Source: Ampelocalamus luodianensis (Eukaryota; Streptophyta; Magnoliopsida; Poales; Poaceae). Taken from it: 64,000 bases of DNA. Below the pieces are notes generated by a model. That model did no database searches and had not been told where the DNA came from. It saw only the letters and a program-made list of their open reading frames with translations. Both the position numbers and the translations under genes were made by a program. Positions within the stretch are counted from its first letter, which is position 1, and every line of letters starts with the position of its first letter. The DNA lies in assembly GCA_036346255.1 (NCBI GenBank), contig JAYEVH010000262.1, positions 434,001 to 498,000 of the forward strand, read 5' to 3'. Below, piece after piece: positions 44,616-56,217 of this stretch.

Positions 44616-45082
44616 AGGAATGTGAATCATCTAAGTGCTTGGAGTCTTCTGATTGTGTTGCTCTTTACTTGATTTTAGCAACTGATTGTATTGAATGATT
44701 TAGGATTATGACAAGATCTACAATAAAGAAAGATCATTTACCAAGAAATTAAATCAGATGTACAAATAAAGACTCCGAGAACACAACAAGTGAAGGAGCT
44801 TCAACTTCATAAATACTGTGGTTCATTTTGTACAGAAATTGCCAAAGAAGTTATGCCATTCCACCAAGCAATTTTTTTTTCCTGTAATTGCTATTCTGAT
44901 ATACCCTTTATTGTGGCACCTTATGTATAGAGGGAATATTATTGTATACCAAGCAGAACATAGCCTGCCAATGAATTTTCAAATCCTCCTACATTTCAAA
45001 CAGGTGAATACCAGATAAATGACTGTATGTCAAGCAAAGTTCAGGCAAGTGTATGCTAACCAGGCTCGTAGAAGATCAAGGA
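44616..45082. other. 3' UTRs and gap between convergent genes
   Basis: The receptor-kinase gene (+) and the DUF1475 gene (-) end 467 bp apart. AATAAA at 44765 is a plausible poly(A) signal for the kinase. The 3' UTRs could overlap. Confidence 0.5.
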
Positions 45083-48000
45083 TTACTGGGAGGGTGCAAT
45101 TCCATACTTGCTATGAGAGTTCAATAGCACATGGTAGATTGGGTCTTGGTATGACACTTGGAAAAGTTGAACAACAATGTAGCCACATGTTGTGATGCTA
45201 AAGCAAAGGAAAAAAGGATAAGGGTCAATAAGTTCCTTACATAAATAAATACTTCATGCTGCATATACCTCATTGATGAGATTACTACAGCTTCACATAA
45301 ACTATAATTGTAGATCATATTACTTAAGAGAGCAGCTATTCTCTCGAGCAGGAAGGTACCTCCCACGTATGAATCAAATATAATCCTGGGGGAACCTACT
45401 CTTAGAGTGAAGCATTAAATAATATTCCTATATATATAGTAGGGAAATTTATTCATCTTATACCTAACATGAAGCACTACAAGCTACAAATCATGCTTGC
45501 ATAAATTACAACAAACATCTGGTGGTAATAATTTATCAGCATGGAAAAGATTCATTGTTTGGTTAGCAGATAACAAGGTGATTACAGTATTTGATAGGCG
45601 GCAGCAAATACTAATTACACCTTATGCTTAATGTACATGCAGGAAGTGTTTTCACAAGTAATGCAGTAAAATCGAAGTCGAAAGAACCAGAAGAATTCAA
45701 ATGTTATGTAGTAATCTGCTAAGATGCTGAATGTTTAAAGCCTCAAAAAAGAATTATATACCTTCCGAAGCATATCAACAAACATATCCAAATGACTGCT
45801 GATATCCAATTCGACTCCTTGTGAGAAACCCATACCTGCGGACATGCCATCAAAGATTAACCATTTGGCACTCTGTTGCTTATCAGGTAGCAAAATATCA
45901 AGAATGTGCATTCCTAACTAGAAAGATCTTCATCCGATATAACCACCATCAAGGTAAATTAAAAACCTATCTTTGCACATTTTCAAAGAGGAGCTAACAG
46001 AGATACAAGTAAAGTGCAAATGGCAGTGTCCGCTGGAAATATTATAGATAACTTTAATGGAATATATTTTCATAGAAAATACAATTATTATTTATGATTA
46101 ATATATAATGTGAGTACCATGACATGAACAGAACTGAGTTTAATAACAGATTCATGTACCAGTAGTTTTAGCAGGAAAAACATGGTTTTCATCCTTTGCA
46201 CAAACTAAAACATGAATAGTAGATTTTCAGGGTGTATTGACTGTATTCATGCATACAATTTTGTGTGTTGCATATAATTACTTTGAATAATTACTAAAAG
46301 TTGAAGAAGATGTCTTACCGATATTGCAAAGACATTTATATAAAAGTCAATTAAGGTTGCAGCCATCCACCTGAGCGCAAAAGAGAATATTAAAAGTCGA
46401 GATTTCTAATTGATAGCACAAGTAAAATTGGGATAAACCAACCGAATAAACCAGAACACTTTCTATTTAGTTAATAGCCTAAATTGTTAAATCAATGGAA
46501 CATACACAACATTCTCATAAATGTCAACTAACAAGATTTACTTAGGGCTTTCAACTCTGGATGGACTTGTACACCACTATGGTGAGTGCTAAATACTCCA
46601 AACATAATAGTTGAAAATTGACTCTTGACTGTAAATTCAGCATGCGGGGCTTCTAGCTCGATTCCCATATCTCATTATTACTTTATATTTTGAAAACACC
46701 TTGAGCCGTATTTCTATTCTAAGCTGCTATAATCTTGAATTTAATCACTGATTTTTACTCTCTTATCTGCTACATTCAGCGGGACGTACAATACTTCAAA
46801 AAAGATAGGTCTCAGAAACCAACAAGTATGAATTATGAATGTATATTGTATTCACTTACGGTGTCAACAAATCCTTCCTAAAAGGAAGTCCATCTGTGAC
46901 GACAGTATATATGATGACTGCAGCCATGAGTACCCCCAAAATGCTGAAAATAATTCTCCCAACTATGACAAAAGAGCACTTTCTTTGGGATAGATTATCT
47001 TGCCTGAAAGAAATTGAGATACACCTCAGGACAAATTAACATCAATATAAATTATAGAAGATGCAACTAACAATTGATGTATGCAAAATAACATTCCTTG
47101 GACATTTGAAATGTAATACAACAAGGTCACCATGGCTGCAGTCAAGTATGCAGTGTGGCACTAAGGAATGAGAGCAATAGATATGCTTCTTCAGTATGTT
47201 ATTCGATATGTGGGATGCAACCACAAAAAAATTTACACAGCAAAATTTTTATTGTTGCAGGTGTAGAAATCGGCATGATAATATATTTCACCAGTCCCTA
47301 AACAGTTTAAAGGAGACCATACCATAAGCAATGTAAGCTGCTTATTAGTCCAATGAGAATCCTCAAGAGAGAGAAACATGCCTAATTCATTTCAGTTTTC
47401 AGTATCAGTAGGGGGGAAAAATTAAATTTGTTTCTTTTCACTTCATCTTCATGTGCCGTAGTGTAATCATCTCCATGGTCCACCCCCCTAGGAAGCATAT
47501 TGAGTGAAAAGTGATTGCTAACTGTAGCATGCTAGCATCTTATTGGCATTGTATCATAAAGATTCAAGGCGACTTTAAATTATCATTTTGTTAAAACAAC
47601 ACGTAAGTACTTATTTAATGTTGGCAAAGCCCTCTTCTTTACATAACTTATTACTATATTTCTCAATGTGCAACCGCAAGGAACTAAAAGTTCAGAATAA
47701 GTTAGTACCAAGAGCTCAGAATTTATCAATCCCAGTGCATTGTGAATTGTATTGGCATAATAACTAATTGACGCAAGCATAATGAACAGAACAAGTATCA
47801 ACAATTAATGAGGCGAAGGATTACCATTAAGGCTAATCATAAAAGCTCACTAAGAAAAAATATTAATGAAATAAGAATGACACTTCTTTTCAGAGGTGCA
47901 GTTACTAAAGCCTCAGTTATGCTGTCGAGAAAATAGTCGACTCAAATCAATTAATATACTGCATACGATGGGAAGGATTTGATTCTATACCTGAGCAATA

Positions 48001-49859
48001 AAAGATCAAGTGGATCTTGGGAAGGCCCTGAAGTTGTTATTTCAAAAAGTTTCTTAACAATATAAGCACATGTAGCAGCACTGAAAAAATAAAAGAAAAA
48101 AAGGTTGATCGCATGTCGCATCTATTGGAATAGAACAACTTCATTCAAACATAGAATATTAGCAAGAAGGAATCAAGTACCTGCCGAAACAAAACAACAG
48201 AACAACCCAGAAGACAGAACTAATCCAATTTACTTCCTTGTAGATAACCCAAGTCTGAAACACCATAAAAGAAAGAAACACCTCTAGCTCAAGTCAAGAT
48301 GGAAACAATGTTCTAAAATTGGATCTCCATACATGAACCAGAAATTGTTACATGTATGTTTTTTATTTTATCTTATATTATTTATATCCTGTACACAATT
48401 ATTTGATTCTCATCTCTCAGATGCAACCCGTGTACAAGCATTACTGCTTCAACCAAAAAAGAGCTAATGCAGTTAAGACATATGGCATCAAATTTTAGAA
48501 ATTCAATGAATTCCATTACAGATGAAGAGGAAAAGACAATAAATTGATAGAAGGAAATTATGTATGAAAAAATACAAGTCTGACACCAAGAAGACCAAGA
48601 ATCTTATCAACTGCGTAATATATTTTTTCGACAGTTGAATTTATTCAAAAATAGGGGGAAAATACTGGTAGCTATATAGTCCACTCTTGTACAGTGCATG
48701 CAAGCATGTTGTGGCAGCGTTTCACAGAACAAATAGATTAGTTGCCACTTTCACTTCACACAACAGAAAACACTTTCCTTTCCAAATATGCTAAACATCA
48801 CAAGTTTTCTATTCAAAACATGTTAACAAAGCGACTGCTTAGTGATGAGGAAGTAGAAGTACAGTATAAAAGATAATGAATTACCGAGATCGCAACCACA
48901 TTCACATAAAAATCAGCCAGTGTTGCCACCATCCACCTACACACATATAAGAATTACAACTTCCACCTGAAGGTCATCTGAAAACATGTAAGCTGCTTGG
49001 ACAATAGCTATGATCTGCCTACTCTGATGCAACACATCTTTCACTGGTTAAGAAAGTACCAATTCTCTCATGAAAAAACTGTACTACCTACAGCATAATT
49101 GAGCACTGAATTTCAAAAGTAGCATGTCTCAAGAGCTACTATACTTCCTGCAGCAATGTTGAGCAAGCCTAAGTTTTCATGCTATAGTATAGCTAACACC
49201 ACCTTATTAATCCAAGATAAACACAGGCCAATCCAGATATAAGCAACATTCTACAGCTGCAGGCTTGTAAGTCATAAAAGAAAGCAAATTCCTGCATTTG
49301 TTGTGTAAGAATGTACATAAACTCTAATAGTAACTAAACTTCAACGAACAAATTGTACTTCATAATTGAATATATCTACTCTGCAAGTGCTACCGTGCTA
49401 GTACATCACATCTCTAGCATTTGGCCAAGATAAAAGGTAAACTCCACCACTATGCAGGTTAGCACCAAAAAAATTGGATGAATACTCAAGATAATACGAG
49501 TGACTCCTAGCATTTGCTAATCCTTAGCAAGGCATGTTACACCTATACTAAAATCCACAAGCCTCAATCAAAATGGTTACTTGAACATACAAACATCCAA
49601 TTCATAAAATCTCAATAGTTTCCTACCAATCCGCAAGGAAACACACCATAAACATGCAAGATTGCCAAAATTCACCGCAGTAATTGGCATCTAATCCTCT
49701 TCCATAGAGGGCAAAGGTTAGTAATACTCACGGCGTGAGCAGCTCGGGGCGAAACGGCGAGCCGTCGGTGATGCAGGTGTACACCAGGGTGCCCACCATG
49801 AGCACGCCCAGCGCAGCGAACACCACCCTGTACACGACTAGGGTTCCTGGCGCCGCCAT
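45083..49859 (-). CDS. DUF1475-type membrane protein, 8 exons, tandem-duplicated module
   Basis: Exons on the minus strand: 49859-49732, 48936-48885, 48254-48181, 48080-47991, 47004-46860, 46370-46319, 45835-45762, 45197-45083, all with GT-AG introns. It starts MAAPGTLVVYRVVFAALGVL and ends IAPSQ. Each half holds the module YT(C/V)(I/V)TDG.PFR..LLTP, WM(V/A)ATL.DFY(I/V)NV.AIS, W(V/I)..KE.NWIS and CFG...TC.YIV..LF, with about four hydrophobic helices. Exon sizes repeat: 128/145, 52/52, 74/74, 90/115. I recognise the plant DUF1475 family from the TDGSPFR and DFY motifs. Its function is unknown; a multi-pass membrane protein. Exon 5 has 145 bases where 144 would keep the frame: TTTT at 46980-46983 on the plus strand may be one T too many. 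As written the frame would stop after about 156 residues instead of 242. Confidence 0.82.
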
Positions 49860-50884
49860 GGTCGCGCTACGAGCTTACCGCGAGACGAAAAGCACGCAAA
49901 TGTGGGGGGAAAACTTGTGGCGAAGCAAAGTAAATAGTATAGGTGGAATTGTCCAAGTGGGAGTAGCGTGGATGGGAAGCGGACACGTGGTGGTGGAGGA
50001 AGCGGAGGTGGGGGCGAGGCCACGTAGACCGTACACGCCGCCGCCGTTTGCGACTTGGGAAGGCGTGGCGGTCGCATTTGAAAACAGGGTCGCGAGGGAA
50101 GGGGAGGTGGTCGCCGGCGGCGCCGCCGGATTCCGGCGATGTCGGTGAGGGTATCGATCGAGACGTGCGCGCGGGTAGAAGACGGGTTCCCTGAACAAGC
50201 ATCCGCGCCGGCGACGGCCGGATTCGAGCCCCAAATTGACGGTTTGGCCCATTGGGAGCCCGCAATTAATTGGGTTTCACTGAGAAAAATGGTGTGTTAG
50301 TGGGCTTGGGGCCCATCAAACAAACAGGCTGCGTTTTTTTTTTTGTTTCAAAATTTGCGGAATAATTTTGAGGGACATCTTGGGGGTTTGCTACAAATTA
50401 TACGTCCGGCTTTTTTAAAAGAGCAAAGTATTTCACTTGCCTCTTTTCAAAGATAGGTCCGATTTGAAACGCGAGAAGTTCACAACAAACAGTTCAGTTC
50501 GTAAGAACATGAGAATAGCAAGCTTCGCTAGCACTGATTTGGCACGAATAAGTGAAACAATCAGGCAAGTTTACGAGCCTCGTCCAATTTCGACGTTGAG
50601 CTTACAGACAAACCTAAGTGACAATATTAAATTAACTGTCTCTGCCAAACTATAATACTCATGTTCAAGGACATGAATAAGGTTGACAAACCATTTTGAG
50701 AACCACTGCTCGCGTTTCGTAAGGTACCGGGGCATCCGTAAAATTTTTAGCGTGTGTAGTAGACGCACGGACGTTCGTGTAGTGTAGTGCGCGTGCTCTA
50801 TGTTTTAAAAAAGGAGAGAACCACTAGCATGGTGTTTGCCCTAGTTGGCTACAACCTATATTATGAGTGCAATCGGAGTGGATA
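49860..50884 (-). promoter_or_regulatory. Upstream region of the DUF1475-type gene, GC-rich near start
   Basis: 49860-50280 is GC- and CpG-rich, a typical grass promoter island. CCTATACTATTTAC on the minus strand about 75 bases before the ATG is a weak TATA candidate. Short frames on both strands here look like chance GC-rich ORFs. 50280-50884 has no recognised feature. Confidence 0.4.
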
Positions 50885-51390
50885 CGGACGGATATCGCTT
50901 ATTATGTATTATATTCCGTATTCTTTTCCTCAGAGTCGGAGTCGAACACAGATAATGTCGGATACCTATTTCACCATTTCGTATTCGCTCTGTGAGCCTT
51001 CGGTCGGTCAATCAAACGAAAATTATCCGCTTTGTTTGCACCTCTGCACAGGATATTGGACAATAGGAGTGCAATCAGAATGAACACGGAGAAATTAATC
51101 GTTAGTATGTCGAAGGAAAAAATACTTAGTATCCTCTGCCTACTCAGATACAGCAAACCACCTATGTGTTATCATATTTTCAAGTGAAGTCACAACATAC
51201 TTTTCTCGTACCAACTGACATACGGACGGATATCGCTCATCCGGTATCATATAACACATTTTTTCCTCAGAGTCAGAGTCGGACACAGATAGTATCGGAT
51301 ACTCATTTATCTCTTTTGTATTCGTTCCGCATGTCTTCAGTCGATCGGTTGGACAGAAATTATCCGCTCCGTTTGAACCCAGACTACATG
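50885..51390 (+). repeat. Direct repeat pair, about 165 bp each
   Basis: ACGGACGGATATCGCT opens both copies (50888 and 51223). They then share TTCCTCAGAGTC-GAGTCG, ACACAGATA-T-TCGGATAC, GTATTCG and AAATTATCCGCT. They are diverged (many substitutions), so this is an old duplication or two copies of one transposon family. Confidence 0.75.
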
Positions 51391-51853
51391 GCTTATTTGG
51401 TAGCCAGCACCCAGGGCATGGTGTCATAACATGTCGACAGTAAATGACAGGACGACGTTCGCAGCAACAGCAGAGAATGGTCGGCCAGCCGGCCCAATCT
51501 CAGCAGCCCCTGCCAATTCTTTACGACCTGACGGGCGTCTCGGATCTCTCGTCCTTGCAGTATCCAGTACGCTTTCCCGCACGTTCTTGAATCCTACCTT
51601 GATTGCTCGTCGCGAAGGTCAAGGGATCGAGCAGCATCCCGATGCCACTGGACAACCGGCATTGCAGCATCCGACGCTCTGATCTCATGCCGCATGGCTG
51701 CTTCGCTTTGGCCACTCCTGTGGGCTGCGAGGCTGATGTAACGCACTTCAGTTACTGCACTTGTGAAGCAGGCATGCAGATGCAGGATAAGATAAGCATT
51801 TCAGACGCATTCTCCGTCTAGAAACTAGACTAGATCGGCAGTTATGTGTCGTC
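51391..51853. other. Unassigned GC-moderate stretch
   Basis: Short overlapping frames (51431-51821) with no recognised motif. No splice or promoter support. Confidence 0.3.
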
Positions 51854-51858
51854 ATGGT

Positions 51859-52095
51859 TGTTAAAGTATCTGATTTAATACGCATATATTATCTCTAACT
51901 CAAAAGTAGTTAGTCGTTGTAATCAAATCACAGATCGTATCTGTTGTAACTCCTCTGTAATCAGGTTTCTCTGCAAACCGGTTCTGTAGCATATCCGAAA
52001 CAGACTATATAAAGCAATGCCACGCTAATCTGATTGATTGCGCAATCTGCTAAGTTGTTCTCTCCCAAATACAATCTATTTTTTCTATTTGTACA
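51859..52095 (+). mobile_element. Solo Copia-like LTR with target duplication
   Basis: 237 bp from TGTTAAAGTATC to TTTGTACA, flanked by a perfect 5-bp duplication ATGGT (51854-51858 and 52096-52100). TATA box CTATATAAAG at 52005-52014. No internal region, so it arose by recombination between the two LTRs of a former full element. Confidence 0.85.
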
Positions 52096-52100
52096 ATGGT

Positions 52101-53331
52101 CGATCTTGTAGCTAGTAACTAGAGTCGACTATACAAGCGCCGTCCCGAGAAGATAAGGAAAGAGGCGAGCTAGCCTGGCGCGACATGCGGAGAGCAGCCT
52201 TGCGAAGCATTTCGTTCTTTTCTCCCTTCCTCTGATTCAGACGGACGGATGGATGAACAATCATACGTGTGATTGACCTTATGCATTCCGCGTGTGCCTA
52301 AACGGGCAAGAGATGATCCACGTATACGTATAGCGTGTGGAAGCGTAGTCAGTCGGTCCACAGATGATCATGTTCTGATTTGGCTTCATTTTTCAGTACA
52401 AAGAGCAGCAGCCCTTCACTCCAGCTTCACTTGTGAGGTCATTCTGTAGATCAGAACAGATGCTCTGTTTGTCCATTGCGCCGGCCCATCTAAACAAACT
52501 AAAGTCAGAATTGCATAAATCCATCAGGTTTTCTTCAGTTAAAAATGTCTGAAATACGCACACGAAATGACGATTATTCCACTGAGGAAATTTTGATAAC
52601 GAAGCGGTAACTTACACAAAGTGTTGTGGGCGCCACTAAGAGTTGAAAATCCCCTCGGATTAAGATTTTTTATGTGTACAAGGTGAACGGTAGACATCTC
52701 ACCTTTGAAAAAAAAATGCTCTACAGGTTGCATCATAGAGAAACAGCTGGTGGAATCAGAATGAGCCAGCAAAGGAAGCAGATTTTTTTCCCCATGATCC
52801 GAGGAATTAAGTTTTCAGTCTTCCTATCATCGGTCTTGTAATCTAGCTCCAGTAAGCGACAGCATAAACCTGTTAATTTATCGCAAGTCAACCACTTGAG
52901 CTGTCTGTAGATATTCTAATCACGGTGTTTTTCTTATAAATTCCCTTCATGATGCAGCATACAAGTAGATTACTCATGCATTGCCGTTAGTCCAGGCGAC
53001 CTAAATTTTTGGAGCCGACCTGAACATGACCGACCATTCATAAACAAAAAGTTGAGTACAAATAGTTTTAAGTTATGATTAGATCGAAACATACGATGAA
53101 ATGAAACAGCTGTCGTGTCGACAAGTCATCTGACCATAACTGTAGTAATATTTAGAACTGCTTTTTTTTATTGGGGGCAGCATGGAAGCACATTTGTTAA
53201 ACAATATATTAGTCAACTGTTTTCTTCAGTTACTTCATCTGAACATTCGTGTCATTGTTAAACAATATATTCGTGTCATTGTTGCTGGAATTGTTTTTGT
53301 CTCACCAATTGATCTGATGAGTGTCACGTAG
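52101..53331. other. Intergenic, nothing recognised
   Basis: About 1.2 kb of mixed composition with only short chance frames. No repeat or gene motif that I can support. Confidence 0.4.
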
Positions 53332-53802
53332 TGTTAAGTATGAGTGACTGATATCTTACTCAACTAGGATTTGAAGAAGCGTATTACAAAGATTTCTATT
53401 AGAATCCTAATAAGATTAGGATTGTTACTTTCTTTTGGAGGAGAATTAGGGGGCATTATATAAATCCATGAGGGGTGGTCATGAAGAATACAAGTCACAA
53501 TCCAACTCATCCAAAGCAAAAGGTACACGAGAGGTTTAGATGCTAGATTATTCTTTAGTACTAGATTCTTGTATAGGGCAAAGATCCGAGAGTCCTAAAA
53601 AGTTCGAGAGGGTTGTGAGAGAGCGACAATGTCTTATACTTTTTACAGGTTGTGCTTAAAGAGCTTATGCCGGTTTCGCAAATCTTTTCTCATCATGCTT
53701 ATTTTGTCGTTGTTATTTGGTTCTCTCTCGATATTCATCTACTTCGTTCTTGACTCCGTGCGCTCGTGTCGTTTTACAAACTCGATCTGAGATCGCTGCG
53801 CA
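53332..53802 (+). mobile_element. Possible Copia LTR with degraded primer site
   Basis: Starts TGTTAAGTATGAG, has TATA ATTATATAAATCC near 53455, and may end at ...GCGCA (53802). Eight bases on, AGGTATCAGTAT looks like a decayed TGGTATCAGAG primer site. There is no matching second LTR in the window. 53803-54199 downstream has no clear gag motif. Confidence 0.4.
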
Positions 53803-54199
53803 TAAGAAGAGGTATCAGTATAACGCATAGCTTTGAAGAAAAAGAACCAAAGAATACTTATGTGACAACTGAAACTGCTGCCTTGAGCTCTTCTAGCCAA
53901 TAGCATAAGAAAACTATGCTTCTCCACTCTTCTAATGCTCATGAAAGCAATCCCAGGACATCTTGTTGTGTGTGCGTTGGATGCCACTAACAATCATAGC
54001 TTGGTTGGCTACCTCTCCCAAGAACAGCCTTTATGTTTGTTTATTCCAAAGGAAACTTGCGGTTTAGATGTAGGACAAACCTATCACTAGTTCCTCCTTG
54101 CTCTGTCCTACAAGCAAATTAGGAACTAGCATTATTTTGGCTACTTGCAATCAAGGGTAAAAGAAAAGGACCAGCCAAGACTAGTGATCCAAATGATAT

Positions 54200-54548
54200 G
54201 TTGCAACATTAATTCCAGCATTTGCTAGCTGGTGCCTTCCTTGATGCAAATGCAGTTATTAAGGAGAACCTTCTTAAGTTTAATTGCTTGCAGCTATAAA
54301 ACTTTTCTACTACAAGACGTTTCGCTGTTTCCTCATGGAGATTTCTGTGAGCGAGGAAAGTTACACTATCTTTGATTATGAAAAATAGAGTACATGAGTT
54401 ACACATATATAGATTACAGCTATCATGTGAGCGCGTGATCATGTGAACGTGTGATCCTCGGAAGAAGGCGTCATTCATGCGGAGAAGCGAGGCATCACCG
54501 TGCATGGGAGAAGAAAGGTCCAGCGTTGATCTAGGAAAGAAATCACAT
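54200..54548 (-). mobile_element. 3' end / LTR remnant of a minus-strand Copia element
   Basis: Directly follows the RNase H stop of the pol remnant at 54549. On the minus strand it contains CTATATATGTGTAACTCATG, an LTR-style transcription-end region, ending near TCGCTCACA (54346). The exact LTR edges could not be set. Confidence 0.4.
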
Positions 54549-56110
54549 CTAACACGCTCCGCTGATCGAACGTCGCCAAGCGCGATATTTGATGGACCTA
54601 AACTCGATGAAGATGGAAGTCGGCAGCCCTTGGTGAAGATGTTGGCGTCTTGTGATGTCGTCGGGATGTGAAGAATGTGAACATCCCCAAGGCCACACTC
54701 CCGGGCGAAATCTCGGCGATTTGGTGCGATCGATTTGCGACCGGTTCGTCGATAAATAGACAACACTCACATTATCGCGATAAACCACGGTGGCACGGCG
54801 AAGAGGCTGCGGAGTTCATGGAGCAATTGACGGAGCCAGCAAGCCTCCGCGACGGCGTTGGCGATCGCCTTGTACTCAGCCTCAGCACTCGATCGGGCGA
54901 GACACGATTCGACGCTTGGGCGACGGGAGACAAGATTATCACCAAGGAACACAACTTAGCCCAATGTGGACTTGCGCGTATCCGATATCACGCCCAATCG
55001 ACATCGAATAAACCACGAGTCTAAAGATCGGACCGGTGAAGCTGCAGACCATAATCAAGGGTGCCACGAGATACGAAGGATCCGTTTGACCGCCGTTAGA
55101 TGAGGCTCCGAGGGTCGTGCATGTGAAGGCAAATCTGTTGGACGGCATAGGAGATATCTGGTCTTGTGAAGGTCGGTATTGTAGAGCTTCGACAAGACTC
55201 CGATCGAGTAGCATTGCTCACTTGGGAGCTAGTAGAGCGAACACTTTGGGATGAGTGTCAACGAGCGTACTACAAGGTTTGAAGTCGACATCCCGCACGC
55301 GCTCGAATATCTAAAGTATACCGTCGTTGAGAGAAGAAGAGGCCACTCGAACTACGCCGAACAGAGATACCAAAAATGATGAAGTGTACCGAGATCTTTC
55401 ATGGAAAATCTCGTTAGAGGGCGGCAATCGTCCGGTGGAGAAAAGGCACAGAGGATCTTTGTCGGGGCGATATCATCAACATAAAGAAGCAAAGTAAGCG
55501 ATGCTCCACACCACGGTGATGAGATAAGCAATGACTTTTTGACTTGGCCTCCACAAACCCAAGGGACAACAAATATGAGGCGGCGGCTGTGCCAAGCACG
55601 TGGCGCTGTTTAAGTCCATAGAGAGACTTGTTGAGCGATAGACAAATTCGAGGCGGGGAAGAATCCAAGAAGCCCGTTGGTGGTGCAATAAACCGTCTCG
55701 ATAGAGTGCCATGAAGAAATGCATTTTGACATCCGGTGATGAATAGGCCGATCCTTGGAGAGAGCGAGAGCGTATCATGCGCGATGCCGACATAACAACC
55801 GGACTGAAGGTCTCATCATAATCAATCCCAGAACGCTGAGTGAAACCACGAAGAACCCATCGACCTTTGTATCTTTCAAGAGTGCCATCAGCAGTAAACT
55901 TATGCCGAAAAATCCATTTGCCAGTGACAACATTCGCCTTGGGAGGTCGTGGAACAAGATCCCATGTGTTATTGGCAAGCAAAGCAGCATGCTCAGCTTC
56001 CATGGCACACCGCCAATTTGGATCGGCCAGGGCAGACCTATGGTCTTCGGGATTGGCGACAATGTATCAGCATGAAAGGTAAACCGATTAACTAGCTGTC
56101 GAAACCCGTG
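54549..56110 (-). pseudogene. Decayed Copia pol (RT and RNase H)
   Basis: From 56110 downward on the minus strand: PVNRFTFHADTLSPIPKD, then MEAEHAALLANNTWDLVPRP and GKWIFRHKFTADGTLERYKG (RVT_2 start, 56003-55850) with GFTQRSGIDYDETFSPVV. The remaining RT is scrambled by frameshifts. RNase H parts are RSSAEAEYKAIANAVAEACW (about 54900-54830) and the end IPTTSQDANIFTKG (54640). The upstream part (integrase, gag) is missing, cut off by the LTR that begins at 56218. It belongs to a different Copia family from the 6.3-15.8 kb element. Confidence 0.8.
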
Positions 56111-56217
56111 CTTGCGCGGTGACCATAGTGTGGGAGTTGTTCATCTGGCGGGATCGGAGCGCACCATCGGGAGAGCACCCACAGCGGGTGTATGCACTAC
56201 TCTGACGGAGCGGTATG

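Noticed and set aside
49838..50265. Frames on both strands around the start of the DUF1475-type gene
   Set aside because: They overlap the true first exon in other frames and its GC-rich promoter, and have no domain.
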